Source: Lachnospiraceae bacterium (lineage in GTDB: Bacteria; Bacillota; Clostridia; Lachnospirales; Lachnospiraceae). Taken from it: a stretch of DNA of 49,879 bases. Below are positions 1 through 9,744 of the stretch, one piece after another (within the stretch, counting starts at the first letter, position 1; each line of letters opens with the position of its first letter). The stretch lies in assembly GCA_028721415.1 (NCBI GenBank), contig JAQYIU010000075.1, forward strand, positions 1 through 49,879, in the 5' to 3' direction. Below the pieces are notes generated by a model that saw only the letters and a program-made list of their open reading frames with translations, did not search any database and had not been told where the DNA came from. The translations under genes were made by a program, and so were the position numbers.

Positions 1-4
1 CAAG

Positions 5-13
5 CATAGACTA
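5..13 (+). promoter_or_regulatory. Possible sigma-E/K-type -10 element (CATAGACTA) upstream of spoIIID
   Basis: Matches the CATANNNT(A) -10 pattern of mother-cell sigma factors. The -35 region lies outside the window. Confidence 0.35.
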
Positions 14-37
14 TACAAAATTCGTTGGAGTTGTTTT

Positions 38-397
38 ATGAAACAATATATGGAAAAGAGAATCATATCGATCGCGCACTATACCATTGACCACAATTCT
101 ACAGTGCGCTCCACCGCCAAAAAGTTTGGCATATCCAAATCGACGGTACATAAGGATTTAACCGAACGACTTCCCCAGATTGATCATCATCTTGCCGGGG
201 AAGTCCGTGAAGTTCTTGAAATCAATAAGCAGGAACGACATATCCGTGGCGGTCAGGCCACAAAGGAGAAATATCTACAGCAACATCGTTCCCACTTCAA
301 TAAGAAGTACAGAGGCACAGGCTCCGGCAGCCACAACGATCAGGCTTTTTTTCCGGTAAGCCAGCAGGATTGCAACGATAAGTCCCGCTGTGGCTGA
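38..397 (+). CDS. spoIIID: Stage III sporulation transcriptional regulator SpoIIID (C-terminus extended)
   Basis: HTH protein with SpoIIID-like sequence (STVRSTAKKFGISKSTVHKDLTERLP...ERHIRGGQATKEKYLQQ). GGAG upstream of ATG. The last ~37 aa are not SpoIIID-like and run antisense into azlD. Confidence 0.88.
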   Translation: MKQYMEKRIISIAHYTIDHNSTVRSTAKKFGISKSTVHKDLTERLPQIDHHLAGEVREVLEINKQERHIRGGQATKEKYLQQHRSHFNKKYRGTGSGSHNDQAFFPVSQQDCNDKSRCG

Positions 398-592
398 AAG
401 TTTGCTTCCGGTGGCATAAAGGATTGCAGGAAAGGTCATAGATGCCAACACGGTGTAAGGGATATAATATAAAAATGAGTTTAGAAATTGATTTTTGATT
501 TTGTGTTTTACCAGGACCAACGGGATGGTTCGAATCAGATAGGTTACCCCAGCCATCACGATCAGATATGGTAAAAATGTCATGAAATCCAT
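275..592 (-). CDS. azlD: Branched-chain amino acid transport protein AzlD family
   Basis: 105-aa hydrophobic protein directly after azlC (TAG immediately followed by ATG). AzlD-like sequence (TYLIRTIPLVL...FLYYIPYTVLASMTFPAIL). Confidence 0.85.
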   Translation of the reverse strand: MDFMTFLPYLIVMAGVTYLIRTIPLVLVKHKIKNQFLNSFLYYIPYTVLASMTFPAILYATGSKLSATAGLIVAILLAYRKKSLIVVAAGACASVLLIEVGTMLL

Positions 593-1285
593 CTATGCTT
601 CCTCCTTTACCGGGAATAAAATGGCTGCAGCAGCCGATGCAATCACGGCACAAATAATGATTGCAAATCCGGATGAAATTCCGGAAAATGCCGGCACATA
701 GCGCAGCAGCATACTGCAGATCACCGCCAAAATCACTGCCGCCAGTACATGATGATCTTCGACCGATTTTGGAATGACAACTGCAATAAACATTCCGTAT
801 AAAGCCACGCCAAGCGCATTAGTCAGAATTGTCGGAAGTACATTTCCAAGAAATGCTCCCAGAAATGTTCCGGAGGTCCATCCAATAATCGGAAGAATCA
901 TCAATCCTAGAAAATAATATCGTTTTATGGTCCCCTCTTCCTGTATGGCAGCCGCAAAAATCTCGTCCGTGATTCCAAATCCAAGGATCCATCTCCAGAT
1001 TCCATGGAAATCTTCATCGACTTTCTGTGACATGGCAATGGACATGAGCATGTATCTGGCATTGATCACCAGCTGGGTAATTGCCATCTCTATGAGTGAC
1101 CCCATCCCGGCAATGACCGTCAGTCCGGCAAATTGTCCGGCTGAAGTCAGATTCGTGAGGGAAATCAGGACTGCTTCTCCAACGGTACATCCACTGTCCA
1201 CAGCCAGAATTCCAAAGGCAAAGGATACGGCAAAATACCCCAGACCGATAGGAATCCCATCCCGGAAACCACGTTTAAAATTCAT
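593..1285 (-). CDS. azlC: Branched-chain amino acid permease AzlC family
   Basis: FRDGIPIGLGYFAVSFAFGILA...NLTSAGQFAGLTVI is typical of AzlC. Paired with azlD. Confidence 0.9.
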   Translation of the reverse strand: MNFKRGFRDGIPIGLGYFAVSFAFGILAVDSGCTVGEAVLISLTNLTSAGQFAGLTVIAGMGSLIEMAITQLVINARYMLMSIAMSQKVDEDFHGIWRWILGFGITDEIFAAAIQEEGTIKRYYFLGLMILPIIGWTSGTFLGAFLGNVLPTILTNALGVALYGMFIAVVIPKSVEDHHVLAAVILAVICSMLLRYVPAFSGISSGFAIIICAVIASAAAAILFPVKEEA

Positions 1286-1327
1286 CTAATCTCCTCCTCT
1301 TTTCCCTGACAAAAATTTGTACAAGGA

Positions 1328-1369
1328 AGAGCATCGCCGGATAACAGTCTGTTTTTCCTGCGATGCTCT
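1328..1369 (-). terminator. Long hairpin between azlC and purD; possible pur operon terminator
   Basis: Perfect 10-bp outer arms AGAGCATCGC / GCGATGCTCT with further inner complementarity (GGA/TCC, AACAG/CTGTT). Only a weak T-run follows on the minus strand. Confidence 0.5.
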
Positions 1370-1427
1370 CAATTTGTATGCACATCTTTGTGCTGTTATT
1401 TAATCAATAAAGATATACAGGTAACTA

Positions 1428-2699
1428 TTATACCTCGTCAATCGCCTTTCCGATATCATGACGCATATATTTGTTTTCAAAAGTTACCCATTCTGTCGCT
1501 TCATAGGCATTTTTGCGAGCTTCTTTTAAATCTTTTCCCTTGGCTGTGATTCCAAGCACACGTCCACCGTTGGTCACGATGCCTTTCTCTGAAAGTTTGG
1601 AACCGGCATGGAAGCAATAATATCCGTCTTTATCTTTAAAGTTATCAAGACCACCAATTACAAATCCCTTCTCATAGGATACCGGATATCCGTCAGAAGC
1701 AAGCACTACACATACTGCTGCATTGTCTTCAAACTGAAGATCGATTTCATCCAGACGACCGTCAATACAAGCTTCCATCACTTCAACAATATCATTTTTC
1801 ATACGTGGAAGGACAACCTGTGCTTCCGGATCACCGAACCGGGCATTGTATTCCAGTACCTTTGGTCCATCTTCCGTCAACATGAGACCGGTAAAAAGAA
1901 TTCCGGTAAATGGTCTGCCCTCCGCAGCCATCGCATCAATTGTTGGCTGGTAAATATATTTCTCACAGAATTCTTCCACCTCTTTTGTGTAGAACGGACT
2001 TGGAGAAAATGTTCCCATACCACCGGTATTCAGACCCTGGTCTCCGTCTTTTGCTCTTTTGTGGTCCTGAGCGCTGGTCATGCATTTTACTGTCTTTCCA
2101 TCACAGAATGCCAGTACAGACACTTCACGTCCGGTCATAAATTCTTCAATGACCATAGTATTTCCGGCATCACCGAACTTTTTATCTTCCATGATGGTTT
2201 TCACGCCATCTTTTGCTTCTTCTAACGTGTTGCAGATCAACACTCCTTTTCCAAGAGCCAGACCATCTGCTTTCAAAACGATCGGCATCTTTGCTGTTTC
2301 CAGATATTTAAGAGCTTCTTCCTTTGAATCAAAATTCTCATATGCGGCTGTTGGAATCTTATATTTTTTCATGAGATCCTTGGAGAATGCTTTGGAACCT
2401 TCAATAATCGCAGCATTTTTTCTCGGTCCAAATACCCGAAGTCCTTCTGCTTCAAAGGCATCTACGATACCGCCAACCAGCGGATCATCCATACCAATGA
2501 TGGTAAGGTCAATGGCTTTTTCTTTGGCAAATGCAGTCAGCTTATCAAACTCCATTGCTGTGATATCCACACATTCTGCATATTCTGCGATACCGGCATT
2601 TCCCGGTGCACAGTAAATCTTATCTACTTTATCACTTTTTGCCACTGCCCAGGCAATTGCGTGCTCTCTTCCGCCGCTTCCTACGATTAATACTTTCAT
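1428..2699 (-). CDS. purD: Phosphoribosylamine--glycine ligase PurD
   Basis: MKVLIVGSGGREHAIAWA, NTGGMGTFSPSPFY, YNARFGDPEAQVVLPR. Start refined to the internal ATG preceded by GGAGG. Confidence 0.97.
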   Translation of the reverse strand: MKVLIVGSGGREHAIAWAVAKSDKVDKIYCAPGNAGIAEYAECVDITAMEFDKLTAFAKEKAIDLTIIGMDDPLVGGIVDAFEAEGLRVFGPRKNAAIIEGSKAFSKDLMKKYKIPTAAYENFDSKEEALKYLETAKMPIVLKADGLALGKGVLICNTLEEAKDGVKTIMEDKKFGDAGNTMVIEEFMTGREVSVLAFCDGKTVKCMTSAQDHKRAKDGDQGLNTGGMGTFSPSPFYTKEVEEFCEKYIYQPTIDAMAAEGRPFTGILFTGLMLTEDGPKVLEYNARFGDPEAQVVLPRMKNDIVEVMEACIDGRLDEIDLQFEDNAAVCVVLASDGYPVSYEKGFVIGGLDNFKDKDGYYCFHAGSKLSEKGIVTNGGRVLGITAKGKDLKEARKNAYEATEWVTFENKYMRHDIGKAIDEV

Positions 2700-2714
2700 T
2701 GTGAAACCTCCCAT

Positions 2715-3341
2715 TTATTCATCGATGGTGACTGTTCTGCCATCTACATGTACTTTTCCGTTGGCAATCAGATCAATGGCTTTTGGCAGGATAATCCATT
2801 CTGCCTGTTCCATGATTCGTTTCTGTAAAATTTCCGGAGTATCTCCCTGTCTGACCATAACCGGTTGCTGTAAAATGATTGGCCCGGTATCGGTTCCTTC
2901 GTCTACAAAATGTACGGTTGCTCCGGAAACTTTTACACCGCGGGCAAGAGCTTTTTCATGAACATGAAGTCCATAGCATCCCGTTCCGCAAAAAGATGGG
3001 ATAAGAGAAGGATGAATATTGATGATACGGTTCTCATATTCTTTAATCACACATGGCGGTACAACCACCAGATATCCGGCAAGAACCACCAGATCAATCT
3101 CCCGCTCCTTCAATGTTTCCAATAATTTCTGATTAAATTCTTCTCTTGTATTAAAATCCTTCGGGGAGAGAAGCAGGCTTTCTGCACCGTATGCTTTTGC
3201 ACGTTCCAGGGCATAAGCTCCCTTATTATTGCTGATTACAGTCACAATCTCCGCATTGGTTATGGCTCCAACCTTGATGGAATCCATAATAGCCTGAAGA
3301 TTCGTTCCGCCTCCGGATACCAATACCGCCAGTCTTAGCAT
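2715..3341 (-). CDS. purN: Phosphoribosylglycinamide formyltransferase PurN
   Basis: LAVLVSGGGTNLQAI, NIHPSLIPSFCGTGCYGLHVHE, GATVHFVDEGTDTGPII. Confidence 0.96.
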   Translation of the reverse strand: MLRLAVLVSGGGTNLQAIMDSIKVGAITNAEIVTVISNNKGAYALERAKAYGAESLLLSPKDFNTREEFNQKLLETLKEREIDLVVLAGYLVVVPPCVIKEYENRIINIHPSLIPSFCGTGCYGLHVHEKALARGVKVSGATVHFVDEGTDTGPIILQQPVMVRQGDTPEILQKRIMEQAEWIILPKAIDLIANGKVHVDGRTVTIDE

Positions 3342-4360
3342 AAGGTTACTCCTTTTTCTCCGCTCTCAATGCGACCTACCACATAAGGAACATCTCCGAC
3401 AGCTTTGATGGCTTCCATTGTTTTTTCCACATCAGCAGGATCTACAGCTACGATCATACCAAGTCCCATATTAAAGGTATTGTACATCATCTGCTCTTCG
3501 ATATTTCCTTTTTCTGCCATTAATTTAAAAATCGGAGGTACCGGATAACTGTCCTTTTCTACAACAGCATGAGTTCCTTCTACGAGCATACGTGGAATAT
3601 TCTCGTAGAATCCGCCACCGGTGATATGGCTGCAGGCTTTCACAGTAACGCCAGCATTTTTGATGCTCTTTAATGCTTTAACATAGATTCTTGTAGGGGC
3701 AAGAAGTGCCTCTCCCAACGTTTTACCCAGTTCATCATAATAGGTATCTAATGACTCTTTTGTCATTTCAAATACTTTACGTACTAAAGAAAATCCATTG
3801 CTATGTACTCCGGTGGAAGCCATACCGATCAGGACATCACCATCTGCAAGATTCTCTCCTGTAATCATATCTTTACGATCACAAACACCTACGGCAAATC
3901 CGGCAAGATCATAATCTTCTTCCGGCATAAGTCCCGGGTGCTCTGCAGTTTCTCCACCAATTAATGCTGCATCAGACTGTAAACATCCTTCCGCAACTCC
4001 TTTTACAATCTCTGCAATCTTTTCCGGATAGTTTTTGCCACATGCAATGTAATCAAGGAAGAATAAAGGCTCTCCACCTGCACAGGCAATATCATTCACA
4101 CACATGGCAACAGCGTCAATACCAATGGTATCATGTTTATCCATGATCATGGCAAGTTTTACCTTTGTACCACATCCATCTGTTCCGGAAAGTAATACAG
4201 GGTCTTCCATCTCTTTAATTTTTCCAAGGGAGAATGCACCGGAAAATCCTCCAAGACCTCCAAGTACTTCTTCTCTCATTGTTTTTTTCACATGTTCTTT
4301 CATCAATTCCACTGATTTATAACCGGCTTCAATATCTACTCCAGATGTTTTATAATCCAT
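3335..4360 (-). CDS. purM: Phosphoribosylformylglycinamidine cyclo-ligase PurM
   Basis: DYKTSGVDIEAGYKSVE, SGTDGCGTKVKLA, MCVNDIACAGGEPLFFLDY, HITGGGFYENIPRML. Overlaps purN start. Confidence 0.97.
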   Translation of the reverse strand: MDYKTSGVDIEAGYKSVELMKEHVKKTMREEVLGGLGGFSGAFSLGKIKEMEDPVLLSGTDGCGTKVKLAMIMDKHDTIGIDAVAMCVNDIACAGGEPLFFLDYIACGKNYPEKIAEIVKGVAEGCLQSDAALIGGETAEHPGLMPEEDYDLAGFAVGVCDRKDMITGENLADGDVLIGMASTGVHSNGFSLVRKVFEMTKESLDTYYDELGKTLGEALLAPTRIYVKALKSIKNAGVTVKACSHITGGGFYENIPRMLVEGTHAVVEKDSYPVPPIFKLMAEKGNIEEQMMYNTFNMGLGMIVAVDPADVEKTMEAIKAVGDVPYVVGRIESGEKGVTLC

Positions 4361-4397
4361 ACTCTCTATATGCCTCCTAAATCTTTAAAAATGTATA

Positions 4398-4910
4398 TTA
4401 TTTTGATGCAAGATATTTTTCGTATCCGATCTCATCAAGTTTCGCTGCTTTTGCCTGAACCTGCTCTTTCATCTCTTCTGTATATGCATTTAATTTAGCA
4501 AGAATGCTTTCATCAGAAACAGCAAGAATCTTTGCGGCAAGAATTGCGGCATTTTTCGCACCGTCTATGGCAACAGTTGCTACCGGTACTCCAGGAGGCA
4601 TCTGCATAATGGAAAATACGGCATCCATTCCATCCAGTTTGCTGCCGGAGAGCGGAACACCAATAACAGGAAGCTGAAATAATGCAGCACACATTCCAGG
4701 AAGTGCGGCAGCCATTCCTGCACCGGCAATGATCACTTTCACGCCTCTGTCCGGAGCTTTCCTCGCCCAATCAATGAGATCGTCCGGCTCACGATGAGCA
4801 GAAATAATCGTCATCTCATAATCGATTCCAAATTCTTCAAGCTGTGCAGCGGCTTTACTCATCACTTTAAGATCAGAGTCACTGCCCATAATAATACCTA
4901 CTTTAGACAT
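4398..4910 (-). CDS. purE: 5-(carboxyamino)imidazole ribonucleotide mutase PurE
   Basis: [48 protein letters not shown]. Confidence 0.97.
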   Translation of the reverse strand: MSKVGIIMGSDSDLKVMSKAAAQLEEFGIDYEMTIISAHREPDDLIDWARKAPDRGVKVIIAGAGMAAALPGMCAALFQLPVIGVPLSGSKLDGMDAVFSIMQMPPGVPVATVAIDGAKNAAILAAKILAVSDESILAKLNAYTEEMKEQVQAKAAKLDEIGYEKYLASK

Positions 4911-4947
4911 GGTTTTTCTCCTTTAAAGTTATTTATCATTCATTTCA

Positions 4948-5865
4948 TTATTTTACAAATGCGTTTTTCAGATCCTCTTTCATATCCAAAACGGCCTGAC
5001 GGCTGGCATCTCCAAAATTCTGTGGTCCGTAAATCTCTGATTTTTTATAGGCACAGATGATTCCACGACTGGAATTAACGATAGCGCCAAGTCCATCTTC
5101 GTTAAAGAATGGGGCAAGATCTTTGCCTGTTCCTCCCTGAGCACCGTAGCCAGGAACAAGAATATAATTCTTCGGCATTAATTTACGTAATACAGCACCC
5201 ATTTCCGGATAGGTTGCACCTACAACCGCACCAATATAACTATAATCTTCTCCCATATGTTCTTCTCCCCACTCGGCAACCTTGCGGGCAACAATCTCAT
5301 ATAATGGGGTTCCATCAACCAGCTGATCCTGGAATTCACCGCTGGAAGGATTGGATGTTTTCACAAGAATAAACATTCCTTTATTTTCTTCTTTACACAC
5401 TTTAATAAATGGTTTCACACCGTCAGAACCAAGATATGGATTCACGGTCACAAAATCTTCCGTAAATGGAGAGAATTTATGATTGCCAACGGAAATCTGA
5501 CCCACATGTCCAACTGCATATGCTTCGGATGTGGAACCGATATCTCCTCTCTTAATATCGCCGATGATGACCAGTCCTTTACTTTTTGCGTAATCACAGG
5601 TACGTTTGAACGCTTTCATTCCCTCAATACCAAACTGTTCATACATTGCAACCTGTGGTTTTACAGCCGGAATCAGGTCATATGTTGCATCAATGATACC
5701 TTTGTTAAATTGCCAGATTGCCTCGGCAGCACCTTCCAGATTCTCTCCGTAGGCATCAAAGGCATCCTTTAAAATGTGTTCCGGTACATAGCTGAGCATC
5801 GGATCCAGTCCTACAACGATCGGAGCATCTTTTTCTTTAATATTTTTAATTAATTCCTGAATCAT
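4948..5865 (-). CDS. pyrF: Orotidine 5'-phosphate decarboxylase PyrF (long type)
   Basis: VVGLDPMLSYVP, VIGDIKRGDIGSTSEAYA, VPGYGAQGGTGKDL. Confidence 0.95.
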   Translation of the reverse strand: MIQELIKNIKEKDAPIVVGLDPMLSYVPEHILKDAFDAYGENLEGAAEAIWQFNKGIIDATYDLIPAVKPQVAMYEQFGIEGMKAFKRTCDYAKSKGLVIIGDIKRGDIGSTSEAYAVGHVGQISVGNHKFSPFTEDFVTVNPYLGSDGVKPFIKVCKEENKGMFILVKTSNPSSGEFQDQLVDGTPLYEIVARKVAEWGEEHMGEDYSYIGAVVGATYPEMGAVLRKLMPKNYILVPGYGAQGGTGKDLAPFFNEDGLGAIVNSSRGIICAYKKSEIYGPQNFGDASRQAVLDMKEDLKNAFVK

Positions 5866-5941
5866 GGTATTCCTCCATTTATTTTTAAATCATACATACA
5901 TAAGACTTTGCAAAGTCCATGTTTTACCCTGAATATTTACC

Positions 5942-5970
5942 ATTCTAGCATAATTTTTTTCATATGTACA
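5942..5970 (-). promoter_or_regulatory. Putative promoter for pyrF-purE-purM-purN-purD
   Basis: On the minus strand: TGTACA, 17-nt spacer, TAGAAT, preceded by TATGC (extended -10 style). Confidence 0.45.
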
Positions 5971-6003
5971 TTTACCAATATGACAAAAACAGACCTTTCA
6001 TTT

Positions 6004-7275
6004 TTATCCCCGGTAGACAATATGACCATTGCAGATTGTATAGCGTACTTTACCGAAAAGCTGTGCTCCTAAAAATGGGGAGTTACTTGCTTTTGAAGCA
6101 AATTTCTCAATCTGATTAATCTGATTTGGATCAAAGATTACCAGATCAGCAGCCTTGCCTTCTGCAATGTCTCCGCAGTCAAATTGATATAATTTTGCCG
6201 GATTAATCGTCATTTTCGTTAAAAGTTCCATCATGGTAAGATAGCCTTGTTTTACCAGACTGGTGATTCCAAGTGGCAATGCTGTTTCAAGGCCGATAAT
6301 TCCGCTTGGTGCCTTGGTAAATTCTCGACTCTTTTCTTCCTCTGAATGTGGGGCATGATCTGTCGCAATCATATCAATGGTTCCATCGGCAAGACCTTCT
6401 ATGATCTTACTTCTGTCCCACAAAGTACGAACCGGTGGATTCATCTTACACATGGTACCGTAATTTAATACATCTTCTTCAGTGAGGGTAAAATGATGCG
6501 GAGTCACTTCCGCATACACTTTGGCTCCTTTTTGTTTAGCATAACGAACCAGGTCCACAGAACGGCCGGAAGAAATGTGCTGAATATCCACTTTGGCTCC
6601 AGTTTCCAGTGCCAGCATCACATCTCTAGCAACCATTACATCTTCGGAAATTGCCGGTGCACCTCCCAGACCCATCTGCTCACTGATCACTCCTTTATTG
6701 ATTCCATTCACTTCATTAAGAGAAGGATCTTCTTCATGGAGACTGATCGGCATATCGACTTTCGCTGCCATCTCCATCGCTTTTTTAATAAAACCGGCAT
6801 CGGTGAGAGGAATTCCGTCATCGGTAAATCCACAAGCTCCATGCCGAACCATCTCTTCAAAATCTACCAGTTCTTTTCCCTGGAATCCTTTGGATACTGC
6901 CGCCACCTGCTTAACATGAATCGGAAGTGGTTTTGTTCTTTCCAGAATATCATCTAAAACTTCCGGACTATCCACAATTGGTTTTGTGTTTGCCATACAC
7001 ACAACAGTGGTAAATCCACCTGCTGCTGCCGCCGCACTGCCGGTTTCCAGATCTTCTTTATAGGTAAATCCCGGGTCTCTGAAATGCACATGAACATCCA
7101 CAAAACCAGGTGCCACAATACAGCCGGCAGCATCTATGACCTCATCCGCTCCTGCCATATCTCCCTGTTCTCCATATGCAATTATTTTTCCATCCTGAAT
7201 CCAGATATCAGTCACCTCATCAAAACCGGTGGCAGGATTCATCACTCTTCCATTTTTAATCTGAAGCATTTTCAT
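6004..7275 (-). CDS. pyrC: Dihydroorotase PyrC
   Basis: VDVHVHFRDPGFTYKEDLETGSAAAAAGGFTTVVCMANT, MIATDHAPHSEEEK. Confidence 0.96.
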   Translation of the reverse strand: MKMLQIKNGRVMNPATGFDEVTDIWIQDGKIIAYGEQGDMAGADEVIDAAGCIVAPGFVDVHVHFRDPGFTYKEDLETGSAAAAAGGFTTVVCMANTKPIVDSPEVLDDILERTKPLPIHVKQVAAVSKGFQGKELVDFEEMVRHGACGFTDDGIPLTDAGFIKKAMEMAAKVDMPISLHEEDPSLNEVNGINKGVISEQMGLGGAPAISEDVMVARDVMLALETGAKVDIQHISSGRSVDLVRYAKQKGAKVYAEVTPHHFTLTEEDVLNYGTMCKMNPPVRTLWDRSKIIEGLADGTIDMIATDHAPHSEEEKSREFTKAPSGIIGLETALPLGITSLVKQGYLTMMELLTKMTINPAKLYQFDCGDIAEGKAADLVIFDPNQINQIEKFASKASNSPFLGAQLFGKVRYTICNGHIVYRG

Positions 7276-9374
7276 TCCTCTTTTCCTGTATTCTGAAATG
7301 GTTCATTTAACTGCAAAGTACCATCCAGTACAAAACGTCCGTCCAAAATGATTGGAATCTCTACTCTATCTTTATTGACGGCAACAATACGATCCAGCGC
7401 CTCATAAGGAATGGTAATATCCGTATGACAATTGAAGTAAGCCTTTTTCGGATCTTCTTTTCTCAACACTGACCGTTCATTATCTTTGGCCATCATCTCT
7501 TTGCCATCCGGATTATAGACTTTCACATCCTCAGAATAGGAATAACAGGTATCTCCCAGGGCAATGTGAGGTCCCATTTTCTCTGCAATTAAGATTGGCA
7601 GTTTCTGCATGATTCCGTATTTTGTCGCCATCACATAAGCAGTAGTATTGGTTCCAATGGCAAATTCTCCCATTGGCAGAGTGTCTCTACTAAAAAGAAG
7701 GTTCTCACGGATAAAATTCTTTCCTTTTTCCTCTTCCGTAAAATTACCACAGGAATATTCTGTCACCATTCCATCTTCGAAACGAATGCGAAGATCTGTG
7801 TAGCGAAGACCGTTTAAAAACACTTCACTGACATGCAAAAGACCTGTAGTTCCCGTTAATTTGGGAGTAGTAAAAACCTCTCCTACCGGAATATTGACAT
7901 CTGCCAGACAGTTTTCAAATTTGGTCTGTTTCTCCAGATCTTCCAGATCTGCCAGAGCAATGGTAAGATTCGTCATATTATTGCCTCTTCCCATAATCTT
8001 GACATATTCGGAACGATCCAAAACATCTATCATATTCTGTTGAATTTTCTTATATTTTTCCTTATCCAGATTATTTACTTTACGTACTTCTTCGAAAATC
8101 TCCGGGAATTCAGGACCGATTGACGGATTTGGGTACGCAATAATCGTGAAACTCCGCTCTTCCTGATTGATAAATTCATTGGTAAGTTCATTGGAAAGAG
8201 CAGAATATTCCACCAGAAGATTTTGCTGTCTCTCACTGAGACGATATGCCGCATCTTTCTGTTCTGGTTCAAATGGCGTATCTCCAAAAACTTCAAAACA
8301 AGCCGGACCGGCAAATCCCGCTGCTTCCGTCTCAAACTCTTCAAATGCTTTTCTCATACAGCTGATTTTTCGATCCAGCATCCGTTTATCAAAATAAATC
8401 GCGTCATCAAACCGATGATCATAATCATATTGTTCGTTAGGATTGGTCGAAACGTATCCAATCTTCAGATTCTGGCGCTTATTCAGCGTATTCTGTGCTG
8501 CCCGGTAAAGAATCGGTCTTAATCCCATCTCCTGAAATTGCAGGATTGCCGCACGAATGACTCTCTCAAATCCAAGATTATAGCGTACATTGACGGTTTG
8601 TTTTCTGCCAAGATCTACATTTTTAAGGGCAAATCCTTCCCGAAAACCATCGGTAAAGGTAAAAGCAATCTGATCAATCTCATCCTGAGGAAGGCTGTTC
8701 AGATATTCTGCAATCTTCAGTTCATTTTCAGAAACATATTCCCCGTATGCATAAAGATATCTCAAATCAGAGAGATTAGCATTCATCACAATGTCAGTGG
8801 CTAAATCAAGAGTCGGATCTACCAGTTCCCGCACTCTCCATCCAACCCACTCGTCAGCATAATCATAGAGGAACCAGTATATCGTCTCCCTTAAATGATG
8901 ATAACTTACTTCCTCATTCTCAAATGTACAATAAATTTCAAGGAAGAGTTCATTTAATATGGTCATCTTATTAAGATTCTGTTCAAAAATGAAAATACGC
9001 TCTGAACGAAGCTCTGTGTATAAAAAGCTTAGAATCCGACCAAACTCCTCTCCCAGTTTTTCCACTGCATATGCCGGATTCGCATAGGAATGACCATAAT
9101 TCTCCGGCATAATATCCTGATAAAATATTTTATTTTCTTCCTGTAGTTTTTGGAGAGAGGCCTTCTTCATCTTCCCTTTTTCCACTGCAGCATATAAATC
9201 TGCACAAAGAGAGAGAAAAACTGCTGTACGATGGAAATATTCCTGAATTGCTTCCGGCATTCCGCTTACCTCACCACAAGCAATCTCTCTGATTCGTGCT
9301 GTTGCCAACTCAAATCGTTCCTTCACTTCCTGATTACTTTCTTTTAATAATTCTCTATAATCCATATCTTTCAT
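7272..9374 (-). CDS. M29-family (AmpS-like) aminopeptidase with long N-terminal extension
   Basis: C-terminal half is M29-like (MGRGNNMTNLTIALA, NIPVGEVFTTP, G..LHVSEVFLNGL, GEFAIGTNTTAYVM, EKMGPHIALGDTCYS). 4-bp overlap with pyrC. Confidence 0.8.
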   Translation of the reverse strand: MKDMDYRELLKESNQEVKERFELATARIREIACGEVSGMPEAIQEYFHRTAVFLSLCADLYAAVEKGKMKKASLQKLQEENKIFYQDIMPENYGHSYANPAYAVEKLGEEFGRILSFLYTELRSERIFIFEQNLNKMTILNELFLEIYCTFENEEVSYHHLRETIYWFLYDYADEWVGWRVRELVDPTLDLATDIVMNANLSDLRYLYAYGEYVSENELKIAEYLNSLPQDEIDQIAFTFTDGFREGFALKNVDLGRKQTVNVRYNLGFERVIRAAILQFQEMGLRPILYRAAQNTLNKRQNLKIGYVSTNPNEQYDYDHRFDDAIYFDKRMLDRKISCMRKAFEEFETEAAGFAGPACFEVFGDTPFEPEQKDAAYRLSERQQNLLVEYSALSNELTNEFINQEERSFTIIAYPNPSIGPEFPEIFEEVRKVNNLDKEKYKKIQQNMIDVLDRSEYVKIMGRGNNMTNLTIALADLEDLEKQTKFENCLADVNIPVGEVFTTPKLTGTTGLLHVSEVFLNGLRYTDLRIRFEDGMVTEYSCGNFTEEEKGKNFIRENLLFSRDTLPMGEFAIGTNTTAYVMATKYGIMQKLPILIAEKMGPHIALGDTCYSYSEDVKVYNPDGKEMMAKDNERSVLRKEDPKKAYFNCHTDITIPYEALDRIVAVNKDRVEIPIILDGRFVLDGTLQLNEPFQNTGKEE

Positions 9375-9433
9375 CTGCCTCCTGATTAAACTTGTTTATC
9401 CCCAAATATAGAGGAGGGGACATCCTTTCTGAG

Positions 9434-9742
9434 TTATAACATCACAAAAGTAATTCCCATAAATATGACAATCACGTTCAGACAGATTCCGGAAATCTTA
9501 AAACGCTGGTTTGTTTTTACATCATCATAACTTAAAACACCCCATAACACTCCAAAAAACGCCATCAACACAAGCAGACATCCGACATATCCGCCAAACA
9601 AATTTAATTTACCCCTGCTGAAAATGGAAATCAAAATCAGCAGCAAAAATCCCACAATTTCTATAATTCCCATCACCAGTGTAATAATTGCATTTTTTGA
9701 AACCTTTTTTTCCGAAAAAGATAATATATTCCTTGTTGTCAT
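9434..9742 (-). CDS. Small membrane protein (multi-TM, DUF6142-like)
   Basis: Three hydrophobic segments. Start refined to MTTRNILSF (preceded by GAAGGATAAAA), overlapping the vanZ-like stop. Confidence 0.65.
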   Translation of the reverse strand: MTTRNILSFSEKKVSKNAIITLVMGIIEIVGFLLLILISIFSRGKLNLFGGYVGCLLVLMAFFGVLWGVLSYDDVKTNQRFKISGICLNVIVIFMGITFVML

Positions 9743-9744
9743 TT

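Noticed and set aside
297-653. 118-aa Cys-rich minus-strand ORF overlapping azlC/azlD
   Set aside because: Alternate-frame translation of azlCD. The Cys/His content is a frame artefact.
1608-2225. 205-aa plus-strand ORF antisense to purD
   Set aside because: Shadow of the purD coding frame. No motif or plausible ribosome binding context.
4513-4770. 85-aa Cys/Arg-rich ORF within purE
   Set aside because: Same-strand alternate frame of purE. No independent start context.
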